Assembly: GCA_004009845.1 (NCBI GenBank)
Contig: RMBW01000097.1
Span: 1 to 64,000 of the forward strand
Source of the DNA: Davidsoniella eucalypti
Lineage: Eukaryota > Ascomycota > Sordariomycetes > Microascales > Ceratocystidaceae
Length of the DNA stretch: 64,000 bases
Direction of reading: 5' to 3'
In this document: positions 39,326 through 48,656 of the stretch, piece after piece
Numbering within the stretch: position 1 is the stretch's first letter
Layout: each line of letters begins with the position of its first letter
Notes under the pieces: generated by a model
What the model was told of the DNA's origin: nothing
Database searches by the model: none
What the model saw: the letters and a program-made list of their open reading frames with translations, nothing else
Position numbers and translations under genes: made by a program

Positions 39326-42196
39326 TCAACAGCACCACTCATCATCTCGAAGTGCGACTGGTCCGCCCTCCTTTGCAATACCCTCGTTAGTCACTTCCTC
39401 AACTTTTCCCCAGTCTCTTCCACCTATTCCTGTTTTTTTGAGGAATATTAACAGTGCTTGCTGGTGCTTCGCCCTACTAAATATATCTTTCATTTTTATC
39501 TCACCATCACATCCCTCTTTCAACTCTTGTCTTTGCACAAGCCACTTATCACATTCCAACACCAAGTGCTGAATAGTTTCGATAGCCGCTGACAATGTCG
39601 GCACATGTTGTTCGATACCTTGCCTATGGACTTTAGGTATGGCAGGTAAGCGCCCTTTCCCGTTAGAAGTTGATAGTAGGTTGTTGTCAGCCTCTTCTTG
39701 CCTTCAATCGGTTTCAGATCACTCACTCCTGTCTTCCCGAGAGACCGATAGTGATTCCCAAGTTTGTCGATATCACGGTTGATCAGTGTGTCCCAGAGTT
39801 TGAAGATGTTCTCCTTGATTTTTTTCTTGATGTACCCAGTGGTCGCAATAGAGATGCATACTCTTTTTTCAAGAGCCTCCTTTGCAAGCTTATCCACTAT
39901 CTCATTTCCTTCTATCCCGACATGGTGTTATGAAATAACACTCGCAGACCCTCCGCATGAAGCTTAGACTTGATGTACAGTCTCACCTTTCCAATTTTGG
40001 TGACAACGATTCATGCATTGAGGCTTCGACTGGATGGTTACGAAATAACAGTCGCAGAACCTCCGCATGAAACTTAGACTTGATGTACAGTCTCACCTTT
40101 CCGATTTTGGTGACAACGATTCATGCATTGAGGTTTAGAGTGCATACACAGCCAACACGGCATTGCCTCGAACTTCTGTCCGTAGACCAGACCCTCCTGT
40201 TTCTTTCTCTCTCGGGTTAACATATATAGCTTGCTTGTATCTTTTTTCTGTTCTCCTTTTGCCTTCCCCCTCCAAGCTTACAACTCCCTGTGTACCTGAC
40301 CTACTGGTGCAACCTCCTCTTCTTGTTCCTGTTCCTGTTCTTATCTTTGCTCCTGCTCCTGTTCTTACCTTCTTGTCCCCGCTCTTGTTCCTATCTTCGC
40401 TCCGGCTCCTGTCCTGATTTAGTCCCGATTTACTTAATTTATTATTCTGTGTAACTCGATTATCCTGAAAACTCCAAAACCACCTTCGAGTGACTACTCT
40501 CCCAGTGATCACTGGTTTCCCTTTGAATTCCTGCCTGCCCGTTCTTTACACATGGCCTGGGCACCAGTGTATTTCTATACTAGTGTCTAGGTCTTGTAGG
40601 TTTAGCTTCTCTATAAGATTCGTGAATATTCCAGGCTTCCATACTCTTTGGATGGCAGCTTGGCTGTCGACAAAGATCAGGACTCTTTTCCTTATTGGCA
40701 GCTTTCGAACGTAGCAGAGGGCTCTGTATATTGCATAGCTTTCGCAGTCTGCAACCTCAGTGTAAGGCCCTAAGGCTTTTGCCTCTTGAAACCGTACCGT
40801 TTTATTGTCTATGTCGGCAAAGGCGTAGGAGGATTTTTCTCCTTCCATAGACCCGTCGGTATACAAACAATAGGCTTCTCCTAACCATAGATTTTCTAGG
40901 GTTGCCAGGTGGATTTCCTTTGCTTCTTCTTTTTTGACTTTTGGTATTTGTGTGGTGCTTGGGGAATTTTAGTAATCTTGTTCCGTACTTGAGGTTATTC
41001 CATTCCAAATCGATTTCAACCGGTTTGATGCCTGCCTCTATTTCACAAGCTCTTTTCGGAGCCTGTTTGTAGGTGCCCAGCATCATGGAAATCGCCAAAC
41101 TTTGTACTTTTTCAAGATGATTCTTGCGGGAGATGGGTTTCATTTTTGTCCACCAGAGAGTCGAACCATATTCCATGATAGGCCTAATTACAGCTTGGTA
41201 CAGATGTCTAGTTGCTTTCGAACTTAGGCCGCTATACTTTCGCGAAATCCGTTGAATTCCCATTAGGGTTCTGGTCGCTTTCAGGGCTTTGTCTTGGACA
41301 TGCACGCTGTAATTCAGCTGACAGTCTAGCCAGATTCCTAGCCATTTGATCTTCTCTGACGGGTGGATTGTCGTCCCTAGGACGTCTATGTGTTCGTTGC
41401 TTGCTGCTTTACTCCTTGTTAAATGCAGAAGCTCAGTCTTGGAACTCTCAAATTCGACGGAACTATCGTCGGCTTGCCTGGTGAGATCTTCAACGATAGC
41501 CTCTAGAGCTCTGCAATTTCTCGCAAAGCTTTTTGAAGCTACCGTAATCAGAATATCATCAATGTATGAGAGCTGAATGCCATGAACTTGGATGGATTTG
41601 GGGATATTTATGTGTATAAGTCTCGAATAAATCAAGAACAGAATAGGGAAGATCGGGCTGCCTTGCGGTATGCCCTGGTCAATGGTATAGAAGTTTGTTC
41701 GTTTGCCATCAAAACATATCTGGACCTTCCTCTTTTGAAGGAAGGCTGCAATCCATTGGGTGCAGTTATTCGGAAGACCTAGATTTCTGCAGTGCCACAG
41801 TAGGGTGTCCCTATTAACATGGTCGAAAGCGCCTTTGATATCAAGTAGTGCAATACTCGATTTCAGGCCCTGTTCTTTCCATGACTTGACTTGGTCCATG
41901 AGAACCATTGCTGCATCGATCGTCGATCGTTGTTTCCGTGTCCGTCAAACTGTGTTGGGTGAAGTAGGTCGTCCTTTGTTGCAGCCAAGAAACCAAGTCT
42001 CTGTGCAAAAATTCGTTCCAATACTTTACCTAAGCAGTTCAGCAGCGTGATAATCCGATATGCCTTGATACGGGAATAGTCTGGCTTGTTGGGTTTTTTC
42101 AATATCACTCCAATGCCCTGGCGCCACACCGTAGGACACTGCCCTTTAGTGAATAGCTCCGTGTAGACATAGTGGAAGACCTCAGGGATGGCCCTA
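39326..42196 (-). pseudogene. LINE 2 ORF2 remnants (RT, RNase H, zinc end)
   Basis: RT with QGIPQGSP and YIDDILITVAS lies in 40802-41908. RNase H pieces (YTDGSMEG, FVDSQAAIQRV, HWCPGHV) end at 40551, where solo LTR D1 splits the gene. The rest (VDKLAKEALEKRV ... CRHC) is in 39520-39897, and a frameshift near 39585 precedes the C terminus. Not functional. Confidence 0.88.
39921..40555 (+). mobile_element. Solo LTR D1 with CATGG target duplication and internal duplication
   Basis: 39926-40550, 625 bp, TGTTATGAAA ... CTTTACA, flanked by CATGG at 39921-39925 and 40551-40555. The first about 110 bp are repeated in tandem (second unit from about 40037, GTTACGAAATAAC). It ends in a long pyrimidine-rich stretch with CCTGTTC-type repeats. 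Homologous to D2 at 59028-59493. No internal region is present in the window, so the parent element is unknown. Confidence 0.85.
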
Positions 42197-42375
42197 TGAC
42201 ACGAACTAGGAAGAGGCAATGGCAAGCAATCTAGAGTAAAAACTTCGATTGATACCGATGAAGGAGAAAGACTAAGATCTGTTGGAATACGGCGGGAATA
42301 GGTCCCTATTTATAACCGTTTATCTGGCTGAGTATCTTACTTAGCCAAATACCAACTGGGCCTTAGCCCCTGACA
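42197..42375 (-). repeat. 3' LTR of A3
   Basis: 179 bp, next to a polypurine tract (C-run 42381-42390 on the plus strand). It differs from the 5' LTR at AAAAAC/AAAGAC, AAGATC/AATATC and CTGAG/CTAAG. Confidence 0.92.
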
Positions 42376-42422
42376 TTAGCCCCCCCCCCCTCTCGGATGC
42401 TAACTATAATCTAAAACTAATA

Positions 42423-45400
42423 CTAAAATACATTTTGCGCTAATAATGGGGATGGTGGGTGGGTAAAAAATAAGGCCCCTCCCGTAGGGGTGCATGAAAC
42501 GGGCCCCCCTGTCTTGGGTAGGAAGTCAGCTGATGCTGCTCCAATTAGCGCGCGGTCTAAGAATATGCGCCATGCGAGGGTGTCTTCGATATGTTTCACT
42601 GGTTCCCAAGTAGGGTCCTGGTAACCAGACCATTTAACCAGTGCTTGTTCATGCCCACGGTATTTCCGTTGGCGGACAATTTCTTCCACGCGGAATTCTC
42701 CTTCGGCTATGGCGTCGTCTCCGTATGCTTCCTCCCTTGAGACAGCCTCAGGTTCGTCGTCTTGGATGACCTGTGAGGGCAGGGGGTTAGTCCCTGCGTG
42801 TCGTACCTTGCTGATGTGGAAGACTGGGTGAACTAGGCCTGGAATGTTAAGTCGGACTGCGTGGGTGCCTATCAGGCCTGTAACCGTGTAGCGGCGAGCT
42901 AGCCAATCTAGCTTCTTAGAGGGTCTTTCAGAAGCGATGTTCTCGCATTTCAGGAGCACTACGTCTCCTATCTGAAACTGGGAGGCTGGCTGGCGGCGGC
43001 GGTTAGCTGCTGTCTCCTGATAGTCTTGTGCTGACGCCATGGCAACCTGTGCGAAACTGGTGGCGTCGCGGATTTTGTCTAGGAAGGCCTGGGCGTCGTG
43101 TACCGGGGACTGCGTAGAGGATGGTTCGCTAGTGGGAGATGGCTCGATGATGTCCATGTTGTAACCGTGTGTCGCGAAGAAGGGGGAGATGGCAGTGCTA
43201 GAGACGGTGCGGTTGTTTAGGGCGATCTGTGCTTGTGGAAGGAGATCCGCCCAGTTGTCCTGGGCGAAGGAACAGAAGATCCTGAGGAAGGTTTCAATCT
43301 CCTGGTTGCTTCGCTCCTGGGCACCGTCGGTTTGAGGGTGAAAGGCCGTAGAGAGGCGACGTTTGATGTTGAGACGGCGGCATGCTTCTCCCCAGAATAG
43401 TGATGTGAACTGGGGGCCGCGGTCTGACACGATGGCTGAGGGAAAACCGTGGTGTGCGAATACGTGGGTGAATAGAGCGTCAGCTGTTGCTTTCGCGGAG
43501 GTGTCTGACATGGGGATAAGGATCTGCGACTTGGAGAGTCTGTCGGTGACGCCGAGGATGAATGTGCAGTGCTTGGAAGGTGGTAAGGGGCCAATGAAGT
43601 CCATGGCTAGCTCGGTCCAGTGGCGGTCTGGAACAGGAAGAGGTTTCAAGAGTCCGCGCTTCTGTTCCCGCCAATACTTGCTTTTACCGCATGTAGTGCA
43701 GTTGGCTACGAATTGGCGTACATCGTTGGTGAGTCCTGGCCAGGAGTACTCCCGTGAAACTAGGTCCCGTGTGATTTCGCGGCCAGGGTGTCCAGACAAG
43801 TGTGAGTCGTGGATAGTCTGGATTAGCTTGGTGCGGAGGGGTTCAAAGCGAGGGATCCATAGTCTGTTACGCCAGCGTAGGAGGCCTCGGTCGTCGATGG
43901 AACATTCGCTGATTTGCCATTGGAGGCCCCATGCTGAGGGGAATGATCTGGCGCCATCGAGGACAAGGGATCGTGCAAGCCACCATCTATTATTGGTCTG
44001 CAGGGCTTGTGTCCATAGTGAGGTGAGGTCGGCGTCCCCGAAGGGTGAGGGGAGAGTGGACTGTGTGGCTATTTCGTCTGAGGGAATGTCGGCGTCCGGG
44101 ATGTTGGACCAAAGGGCGTTGACAACTACTAGGTTGTCTCCTGCTGTTGCGGGGGCGAGGAGTTGGTGTACTCTACTCATGAGCCTGTCGTCATTGGCAT
44201 CCTTGGGCATGTCCTGGTCCCTGCGCGATAGTGCGTCGGGGATCACTTGGTCTGTTCCAGGACGGTGTTTAAGCTCAAAGGAAAAGTCCGACAGTTCGTA
44301 TCCCCAGCGGCGCTGCCTTTCTGCTAAGGACCTTTTGGTCCTGAAGAACTCCAGGTTGCGATGGTCGGTGAAGACCGTGAAGTGTATACCTAGCAGGAAG
44401 TGTCTCCACTGACGAATGGACCAGTAGATAGCCAGCATTTCCTTGTCATGGATGGGATAGTTGGATTCTGCTGGCGTGAGTTTCCTAGATAGGAAGGCAA
44501 TGGGGTGGTGATGTCCGTCAGGGCCGCGCTGGGTGAGTTCAGCGCCTAGAGCATAGCCTGAGGAGTCGGCGGAGAGGATTGTTTCCCTGTCAGGGTCGTA
44601 GGGGGCTAGTAGAGGAGGAGAGATGAAGGCATCCTTGATGCTGTGGAAGGCCTGGTCGCAGGCAGGGGACCAAACAAAGGGGGTGTCCTTTTTAGTTAGG
44701 TTGGTTAATGGCGCAAGGGTGTCGGATATGCGCGGGACGAAGTCCCTATAGAAGTTTATGAAACCAATAAAGCGGCGGAGTTCGGTTAGAGTGTAGGGGC
44801 GCTCCCAATTACGAATGGCTTCAGTCTTTTCGGGGTCTGCCCTTATGCCGATACCAGGGCCGACTAGGAAGCCTAGGAACTTGATCTCCTTGGCTGCGAA
44901 CTCGCACTTCTTGATGTCGAGTTGGAGGTCGGCCTTGTCGAGGGCAGAGACTATTTCCAGGACGAGGTTGCGATGGTCTTGGAGCGAGCCCTTAGAATAG
45001 ATGCACACATCGTCAATGTAGGCGTCGCAGCTGATACCGTGCCATTTGTCGAGGACTCCGTTGATGCGTCTCTGGAAGGCAGCAGGGGCGTTGGTTAAGC
45101 CGAAAGGGACGACGTTCCACTGGAAGGCACCCAGGGGTGTTCTAAAAGCTGTTATGTGTTCAGAGCCTGGGGCTATGCGAATCCTGTGGAAGGCGGAGAT
45201 CACGTCGACCTTTGAAACCCATTCGGAGCTCGCGATGCGTTGGAGGGTTTCTCCCATAAGTGGTAGGGGGTACTTATCCTTGATAGACGCATCATTAACA
45301 CCACGATAGTCGATGCAAAAGCGTACACCACCTCCTGGTTTATTGACAAACAGTACGGACGAGCCATATTCGGAGTTGGCTGGTCCTATGAACTGAGACT

Positions 45401-46064
45401 GCTTGAGACCTTCTAGGGTCTTTTGTAGGACTAGGAGTTCTGCGCGCGTGACAGGGTAGAGTGATTGGGTAGGTACCGTGGCGCCTGGTTTCAACTTGAT
45501 TTCCAGGTCTATCCCTGGTCGATGCGGAGGTAACGTAGTGGCTAATTTGGGGTCAAAAGCCGAGGCAACAGGTTCTAACCAATCCGGCAAGTGGGGACGG
45601 GACTTGTCTTTGTGTGCGAGTGCAATCTTGATATTCTCTAGCGAAGCTCTATAAATATGCGGGTTATCCGCACTTCCACAGAGCTTGTAGAATTCCTCAG
45701 CAGTTAACTCTTCTGCTGGTAAGATTGTAATTTCCTGAGTCCTGGGCCTGAGCCGAACGTCGTTGTTAACTAACCATCTTTGTCCTAGAATTATGTCTTC
45801 GGACTGGCCGGGAACCACGTAGGCCCAAATGGTTTCCGTGTGGCCGTTGATGGTCAGGGGGAGTTCGGCGATGGTGTCGATGAGTGGGGGGTTGTCCAGC
45901 GTAGTGACTTGGACGATGACCCGTTCGGAGATAGGGTGTGTGAGGGTAGCAAGGTGGAGGAGACGCGGGGGAATGACGGCGACGGTGAGGCATCCGCTGT
46001 CGACGAGGGCTTTCGTAGAATAACTTCCTAAACTTACGTCTAAGTAATTTCCTAAAGCCCCCAT
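42423..46064 (-). CDS. pol polyprotein of A3, intact
   Basis: 1,213 residues. Protease D22-S23-G24. RT about 230-410 with D287 and YIDD 349-352. RNase H with ADSSGYALG near 500 and FTDHRNLEFF near 566. Integrase zinc region near 752-792 and catalytic core (MDFIGPL, SDRGPQF, QERSNQE) near 822, 881 and 917. Chromodomain near 1124-1167 (FRVEEIVRQR, LVKWSGYQ, TWEPVKHI), then a tail ending QNVF that is longer than in family B. No break. About as long as a typical chromovirus Pol. Confidence 0.95.
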   Translation of the reverse strand: MGALGNYLDVSLGSYSTKALVDSGCLTVAVIPPRLLHLATLTHPISERVIVQVTTLDNPPLIDTIAELPLTINGHTETIWAYVVPGQSEDIILGQRWLVNNDVRLRPRTQEITILPAEELTAEEFYKLCGSADNPHIYRASLENIKIALAHKDKSRPHLPDWLEPVASAFDPKLATTLPPHRPGIDLEIKLKPGATVPTQSLYPVTRAELLVLQKTLEGLKQSQFIGPANSEYGSSVLFVNKPGGGVRFCIDYRGVNDASIKDKYPLPLMGETLQRIASSEWVSKVDVISAFHRIRIAPGSEHITAFRTPLGAFQWNVVPFGLTNAPAAFQRRINGVLDKWHGISCDAYIDDVCIYSKGSLQDHRNLVLEIVSALDKADLQLDIKKCEFAAKEIKFLGFLVGPGIGIRADPEKTEAIRNWERPYTLTELRRFIGFINFYRDFVPRISDTLAPLTNLTKKDTPFVWSPACDQAFHSIKDAFISPPLLAPYDPDRETILSADSSGYALGAELTQRGPDGHHHPIAFLSRKLTPAESNYPIHDKEMLAIYWSIRQWRHFLLGIHFTVFTDHRNLEFFRTKRSLAERQRRWGYELSDFSFELKHRPGTDQVIPDALSRRDQDMPKDANDDRLMSRVHQLLAPATAGDNLVVVNALWSNIPDADIPSDEIATQSTLPSPFGDADLTSLWTQALQTNNRWWLARSLVLDGARSFPSAWGLQWQISECSIDDRGLLRWRNRLWIPRFEPLRTKLIQTIHDSHLSGHPGREITRDLVSREYSWPGLTNDVRQFVANCTTCGKSKYWREQKRGLLKPLPVPDRHWTELAMDFIGPLPPSKHCTFILGVTDRLSKSQILIPMSDTSAKATADALFTHVFAHHGFPSAIVSDRGPQFTSLFWGEACRRLNIKRRLSTAFHPQTDGAQERSNQEIETFLRIFCSFAQDNWADLLPQAQIALNNRTVSSTAISPFFATHGYNMDIIEPSPTSEPSSTQSPVHDAQAFLDKIRDATSFAQVAMASAQDYQETAANRRRQPASQFQIGDVVLLKCENIASERPSKKLDWLARRYTVTGLIGTHAVRLNIPGLVHPVFHISKVRHAGTNPLPSQVIQDDEPEAVSREEAYGDDAIAEGEFRVEEIVRQRKYRGHEQALVKWSGYQDPTWEPVKHIEDTLAWRIFLDRALIGAASADFLPKTGGPVSCTPTGGALFFTHPPSPLLAQNVF

Positions 46065-46103
46065 CTCAGTTTCAACTATCTGGTCACCAATTAATCCCCC
46101 CTG

Positions 46104-46138
46104 GTCGGGGCGCGATTTATCCCGACTGTCTAAAAATC
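46104..46138 (-). promoter_or_regulatory. Putative -1 recoding site and hairpin, A3 junction
   Basis: Minus strand: GAT TTT TAG (stop 46130-46132), then GTCGGG, loop ATAAATCGCGC, CCCGAC (46104-46126). The -1 frame is open to the pol ATG at 46064. The loop resembles ACAAGTCGCGC of B and C while the stem bases differ and still pair. Confidence 0.64.
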
Positions 46139-48115
46139 CATGAGATCTCCTGTATCCGTCACGTTAGTGGTAGTGGCTCCCTGGGCGCGTGGCTGTGAGG
46201 TTGACATTTGCTCGCTAATAAGAGCGCGGACGTCATCCAGGGAGAAGCTAGGGGCCGTGCTGACGGCGTTGGCCTTGACCGAAGGGCGAGAGGCGCGAGA
46301 CTTGGAACGGCAGTTAGTAGCGGTGTGACCCTTGCGTTGGCAGGCAGAGCAGGATACGGCCGTAGGACATGTGCCTGAGGGATGTGCTTGGCTGCTGCAG
46401 TACTGGCAGGGCGTGAGAGGGCACATGGAGGCGTAGTGGCCTGTTTGGCGGCAGTGATAGCAGGGCCTGTCGGTTGAGGAGGTTTGTGATTTGGGCGCGG
46501 GCGTACGAGATGGTGTCGGCGAGGGGTTTGAACGCCAGTGGTTGGAGTTTATGGCCTTGGCTTTGGCGAGGGCGCTTTCCTTGATGCGGGCGACTGGGCG
46601 CATCTGTGAGATCATTTCGTCTAGTGGTCTGATATGGAACATGTTGGCTAAGTGCACTTGCATGTCCAGGTGGAGGCCTTCTTGGAGGACGGAGAGGAGG
46701 GTGTTATGGTCGTAGAAATGGGCTTTGTCGCGCAGGGAGCAGAGACGGTTGGTAAAGGATTCGAATGTCTCGGTAGGGCCTTGCTTGAGCTTCAGCAATT
46801 CGCGGTTGGCAAGTCTCGCTCGGTCGGGGTCGTCGTATCGCGAGTCAAGGTAAGAGAGGAAGGCCTGGAAGCCGGTGTTCATGGGGAGGCATTCGAGGTA
46901 CTTGGTGCGAACTTGTTCCTTGATCTCCGTCGACAGGGCGTTCATCGTGTACGCCAGCTGGTCTCTGGTTGAGTAGAAGCGGTAAGAGTCCACGAGAAAT
47001 TTCTCGTTAAGCTCCATCTTCCAGGTGGCGTAATCGAAGGTGCCGTCGAACTTGCGGACTGCGTCGATAACATCTTTGCGGCGGGCAAGCTGGTCGTCGC
47101 GAGGGGGTAGTAAGGCGATCCCGTGAGCTGTAGGAGGGAATGCTGGTGTTGTTGTGAGCCTTTTCTCTGGAGGCGTGGGGGCGTGTTCGCGGATAGGGGC
47201 GAGACGTAGGTTGAGAGGTTTGAGTCTGTCCTCTAAGTCGTCGAGCTGGTTGAGGTCTACTAAGTTGTCGTTGGCTGGGTCTTCGTATTTGCCACCGAGG
47301 AGCTCGAGGATGTCTCGGCCTAGGTTGTCCAGTACTTCAGCAGTGCGTGCAGGGTCCTTGAATTCGGGGGCTGAGCGTTCTGCCATGCCCTGGAGTGCGG
47401 CCATCTGGATCTCTGCGACTTTGAAGTTGTGGTGGAACTGGAAGTCCCATCTTGGCGCAGTGGGTGATATCCATTCGGTTGGATCCAGTTGGGCTTTATC
47501 GAGGGCAGCTTGGTATTTGGCGGACAGAACTTCGAAGACGCCTGCTGTATCGTCGGAGTATGCGCCTGGCAGGGGGTGACCGCTTAGAGAGCGACGAGGG
47601 GCTTCGATTTTGACTTTAGGGGTGTTCTCCTTGGTGCGTATGGGGATGTCTTTGCTGGAGGACGCGCCGAAGCCGAGGATGTGAGGGTTGCTAAGAAATC
47701 GTGACAGAAGAATCTGGGCGCTGCGCGGGGACCTGAGGCTGCTTTGACCGGGCACAATGTGGCCGATTATATCCGTGGAGATGGACAAACAGTGCAGGTG
47801 GTCATGAAAGTGGGCAGCGTGTGCGAGGATGGCAGGGCCTGCGGGAAAGGGGCCAAGTAGTTTGGCCAGACGGGGTCGCTCAGAGCGTTTGAACAGGGCT
47901 AAATAGCACCAGCCCTGGTGTTTCCAGAGGCGTCTCTGGTGGAGAAAGGGGGTGACGACATGGCGCGGCTTGAAGGCCAGCAAGAAGCGGCGCGTGATGT
48001 CTAGCATGAAGTGGGTGAAGGCAATTGCGAGGAATGCGAGGGCGAGACCTTCGGCGGTGCCGTGGTGGGCTCCAAGGATGGCAGCCCAGAGGTGAAGGAG
48101 GAAAAGTTGCAACAT
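46130..48115 (-). CDS. gag polyprotein of A3, intact
   Basis: 661 residues from ATG 48115 (context CACCATG, same position as in A4); the frame is open further upstream but that is leader repeat. N terminus: hydrophobic stretch (MLQLFLLHLWAAIL) and a second one (LALAFLAIAFTHFML), then GWCYLALFKRSERPRLAKLLG, a block shared with B gag, then a capsid-like region (about 230-500) and three zinc-knuckle-like motifs (CYHCRQTGHYASMC, CQYC with a displaced His, CSACQRKGHTATNC). Ends MDF-stop. Confidence 0.92.
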   Translation of the reverse strand: MLQLFLLHLWAAILGAHHGTAEGLALAFLAIAFTHFMLDITRRFLLAFKPRHVVTPFLHQRRLWKHQGWCYLALFKRSERPRLAKLLGPFPAGPAILAHAAHFHDHLHCLSISTDIIGHIVPGQSSLRSPRSAQILLSRFLSNPHILGFGASSSKDIPIRTKENTPKVKIEAPRRSLSGHPLPGAYSDDTAGVFEVLSAKYQAALDKAQLDPTEWISPTAPRWDFQFHHNFKVAEIQMAALQGMAERSAPEFKDPARTAEVLDNLGRDILELLGGKYEDPANDNLVDLNQLDDLEDRLKPLNLRLAPIREHAPTPPEKRLTTTPAFPPTAHGIALLPPRDDQLARRKDVIDAVRKFDGTFDYATWKMELNEKFLVDSYRFYSTRDQLAYTMNALSTEIKEQVRTKYLECLPMNTGFQAFLSYLDSRYDDPDRARLANRELLKLKQGPTETFESFTNRLCSLRDKAHFYDHNTLLSVLQEGLHLDMQVHLANMFHIRPLDEMISQMRPVARIKESALAKAKAINSNHWRSNPSPTPSRTPAPKSQTSSTDRPCYHCRQTGHYASMCPLTPCQYCSSQAHPSGTCPTAVSCSACQRKGHTATNCRSKSRASRPSVKANAVSTAPSFSLDDVRALISEQMSTSQPRAQGATTTNVTDTGDLMDF

Positions 48116-48149
48116 GGTGCAAGTAAGGTGGACGCGTTTAGTCAGTGAG

Positions 48150-48300
48150 ATAGCGAAGTGAGGGCACAGTAGGGTGCGAGAACGATGGTCACGAATAGCG
48201 TGAGAGAATGGAGTGCACAGTAGGGTGCGAGTAGAGTGATGGTCACGAATAGCGTGAGAGAACAAGGTGCACAGTAGGGTGCGAAGAACGAGAACGATGG
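48150..48300 (-). repeat. Leader tandem repeats of A3
   Basis: About two and a half units of about 60 bp, with CACCCTACTGTGCAC and CTCACGCTATTCGTGACC (element sense). The same array is in A4 at 60400-60545. Unrelated in sequence to the A1 leader repeats despite the shared LTR. Confidence 0.78.
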
Positions 48301-48303
48301 TAG

Positions 48304-48313
48304 ATCGGTATCA
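48304..48313 (-). promoter_or_regulatory. Putative self-complementary primer binding site of A3
   Basis: Plus strand ATCGGTATCA; in element sense TGATACCGAT, complementary to ATCGGTATCA within the LTR. Confidence 0.65.
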
Positions 48314-48316
48314 AAA

Positions 48317-48495
48317 TGACACGAACTAGGAAGAGGCAATGGCAAGCAATCTAGAGTAAAGACTTCGATTGATACCGATGAAGGAGAAAGACTAATATCT
48401 GTTGGAATACGGCGGGAATAGGTCCCTATTTATAACCGTTTATCTGGCTAAGTATCTTACTTAGCCAAATACCAACTGGGCCTTAGCCCCTGACA
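48317..48495 (-). repeat. 5' LTR of A3
   Basis: 179 bp, minus orientation, ending TGACA at 48491-48495 on the plus strand. It reads the same as the A2 LTR at 12821-12999. Confidence 0.93.
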
Positions 48496-48656
48496 GGGTA
48501 CATCAAGAAAAAAATCAAGGAGAACATCTTCAAACTCTGGGACACACTGATCAACCGTGATATCGACAAACTTGGGAATCACTATCGGTCTCTCGGGAAG
48601 ACAGGAGTGAGTGATCTGAAACCGATTGAAGGCAAGAAGAGGCTGACAACAACCTA
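48496..48656 (+). pseudogene. Inverted LINE ORF2 scrap
   Basis: Plus strand encodes GYIKKKIKENIFKLWDTLIN and following residues. It is the exact reverse complement, as far as I can check, of LINE 2 at about 39676-39836. It joins A3 on the left and the TIR element on the right. Confidence 0.85.

Larger units (their letters stand above)
39177..42196 (-). mobile_element. LINE 2, decayed and 5'-truncated
   Basis: Same family as LINE 1, minus strand, T-run 39177-39185 at its 3' end. It is interrupted by solo LTR D1 (39926-40550), has lost about 0.45 kb near 40955 relative to LINE 1 (22190-22415 and flanking sequence) and stops at the A3 LTR at a point equivalent to LINE 1 about 23650. ORF1 and the endonuclease are absent. 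Confidence 0.88.
42197..48495 (-). mobile_element. Ty3/gypsy chromovirus element A3, reference copy of family A
   Basis: 6,299 bp on the minus strand with two 179-bp LTRs, leader repeats, and open gag and pol. The LTRs differ at three positions. Flanks are CCCTA (left, in LINE 2) and GGGTA (right, in an inverted LINE scrap), so there is no target duplication. Confidence 0.93.

Noticed and set aside
43363..44412. Long open frame (349 codons) on the plus strand opposite A3 pol, with a shorter twin at 13986
   Set aside because: Antisense shadow of the integrase and RNase H coding region. No recognisable domain, and it exists because of codon bias on the other strand.
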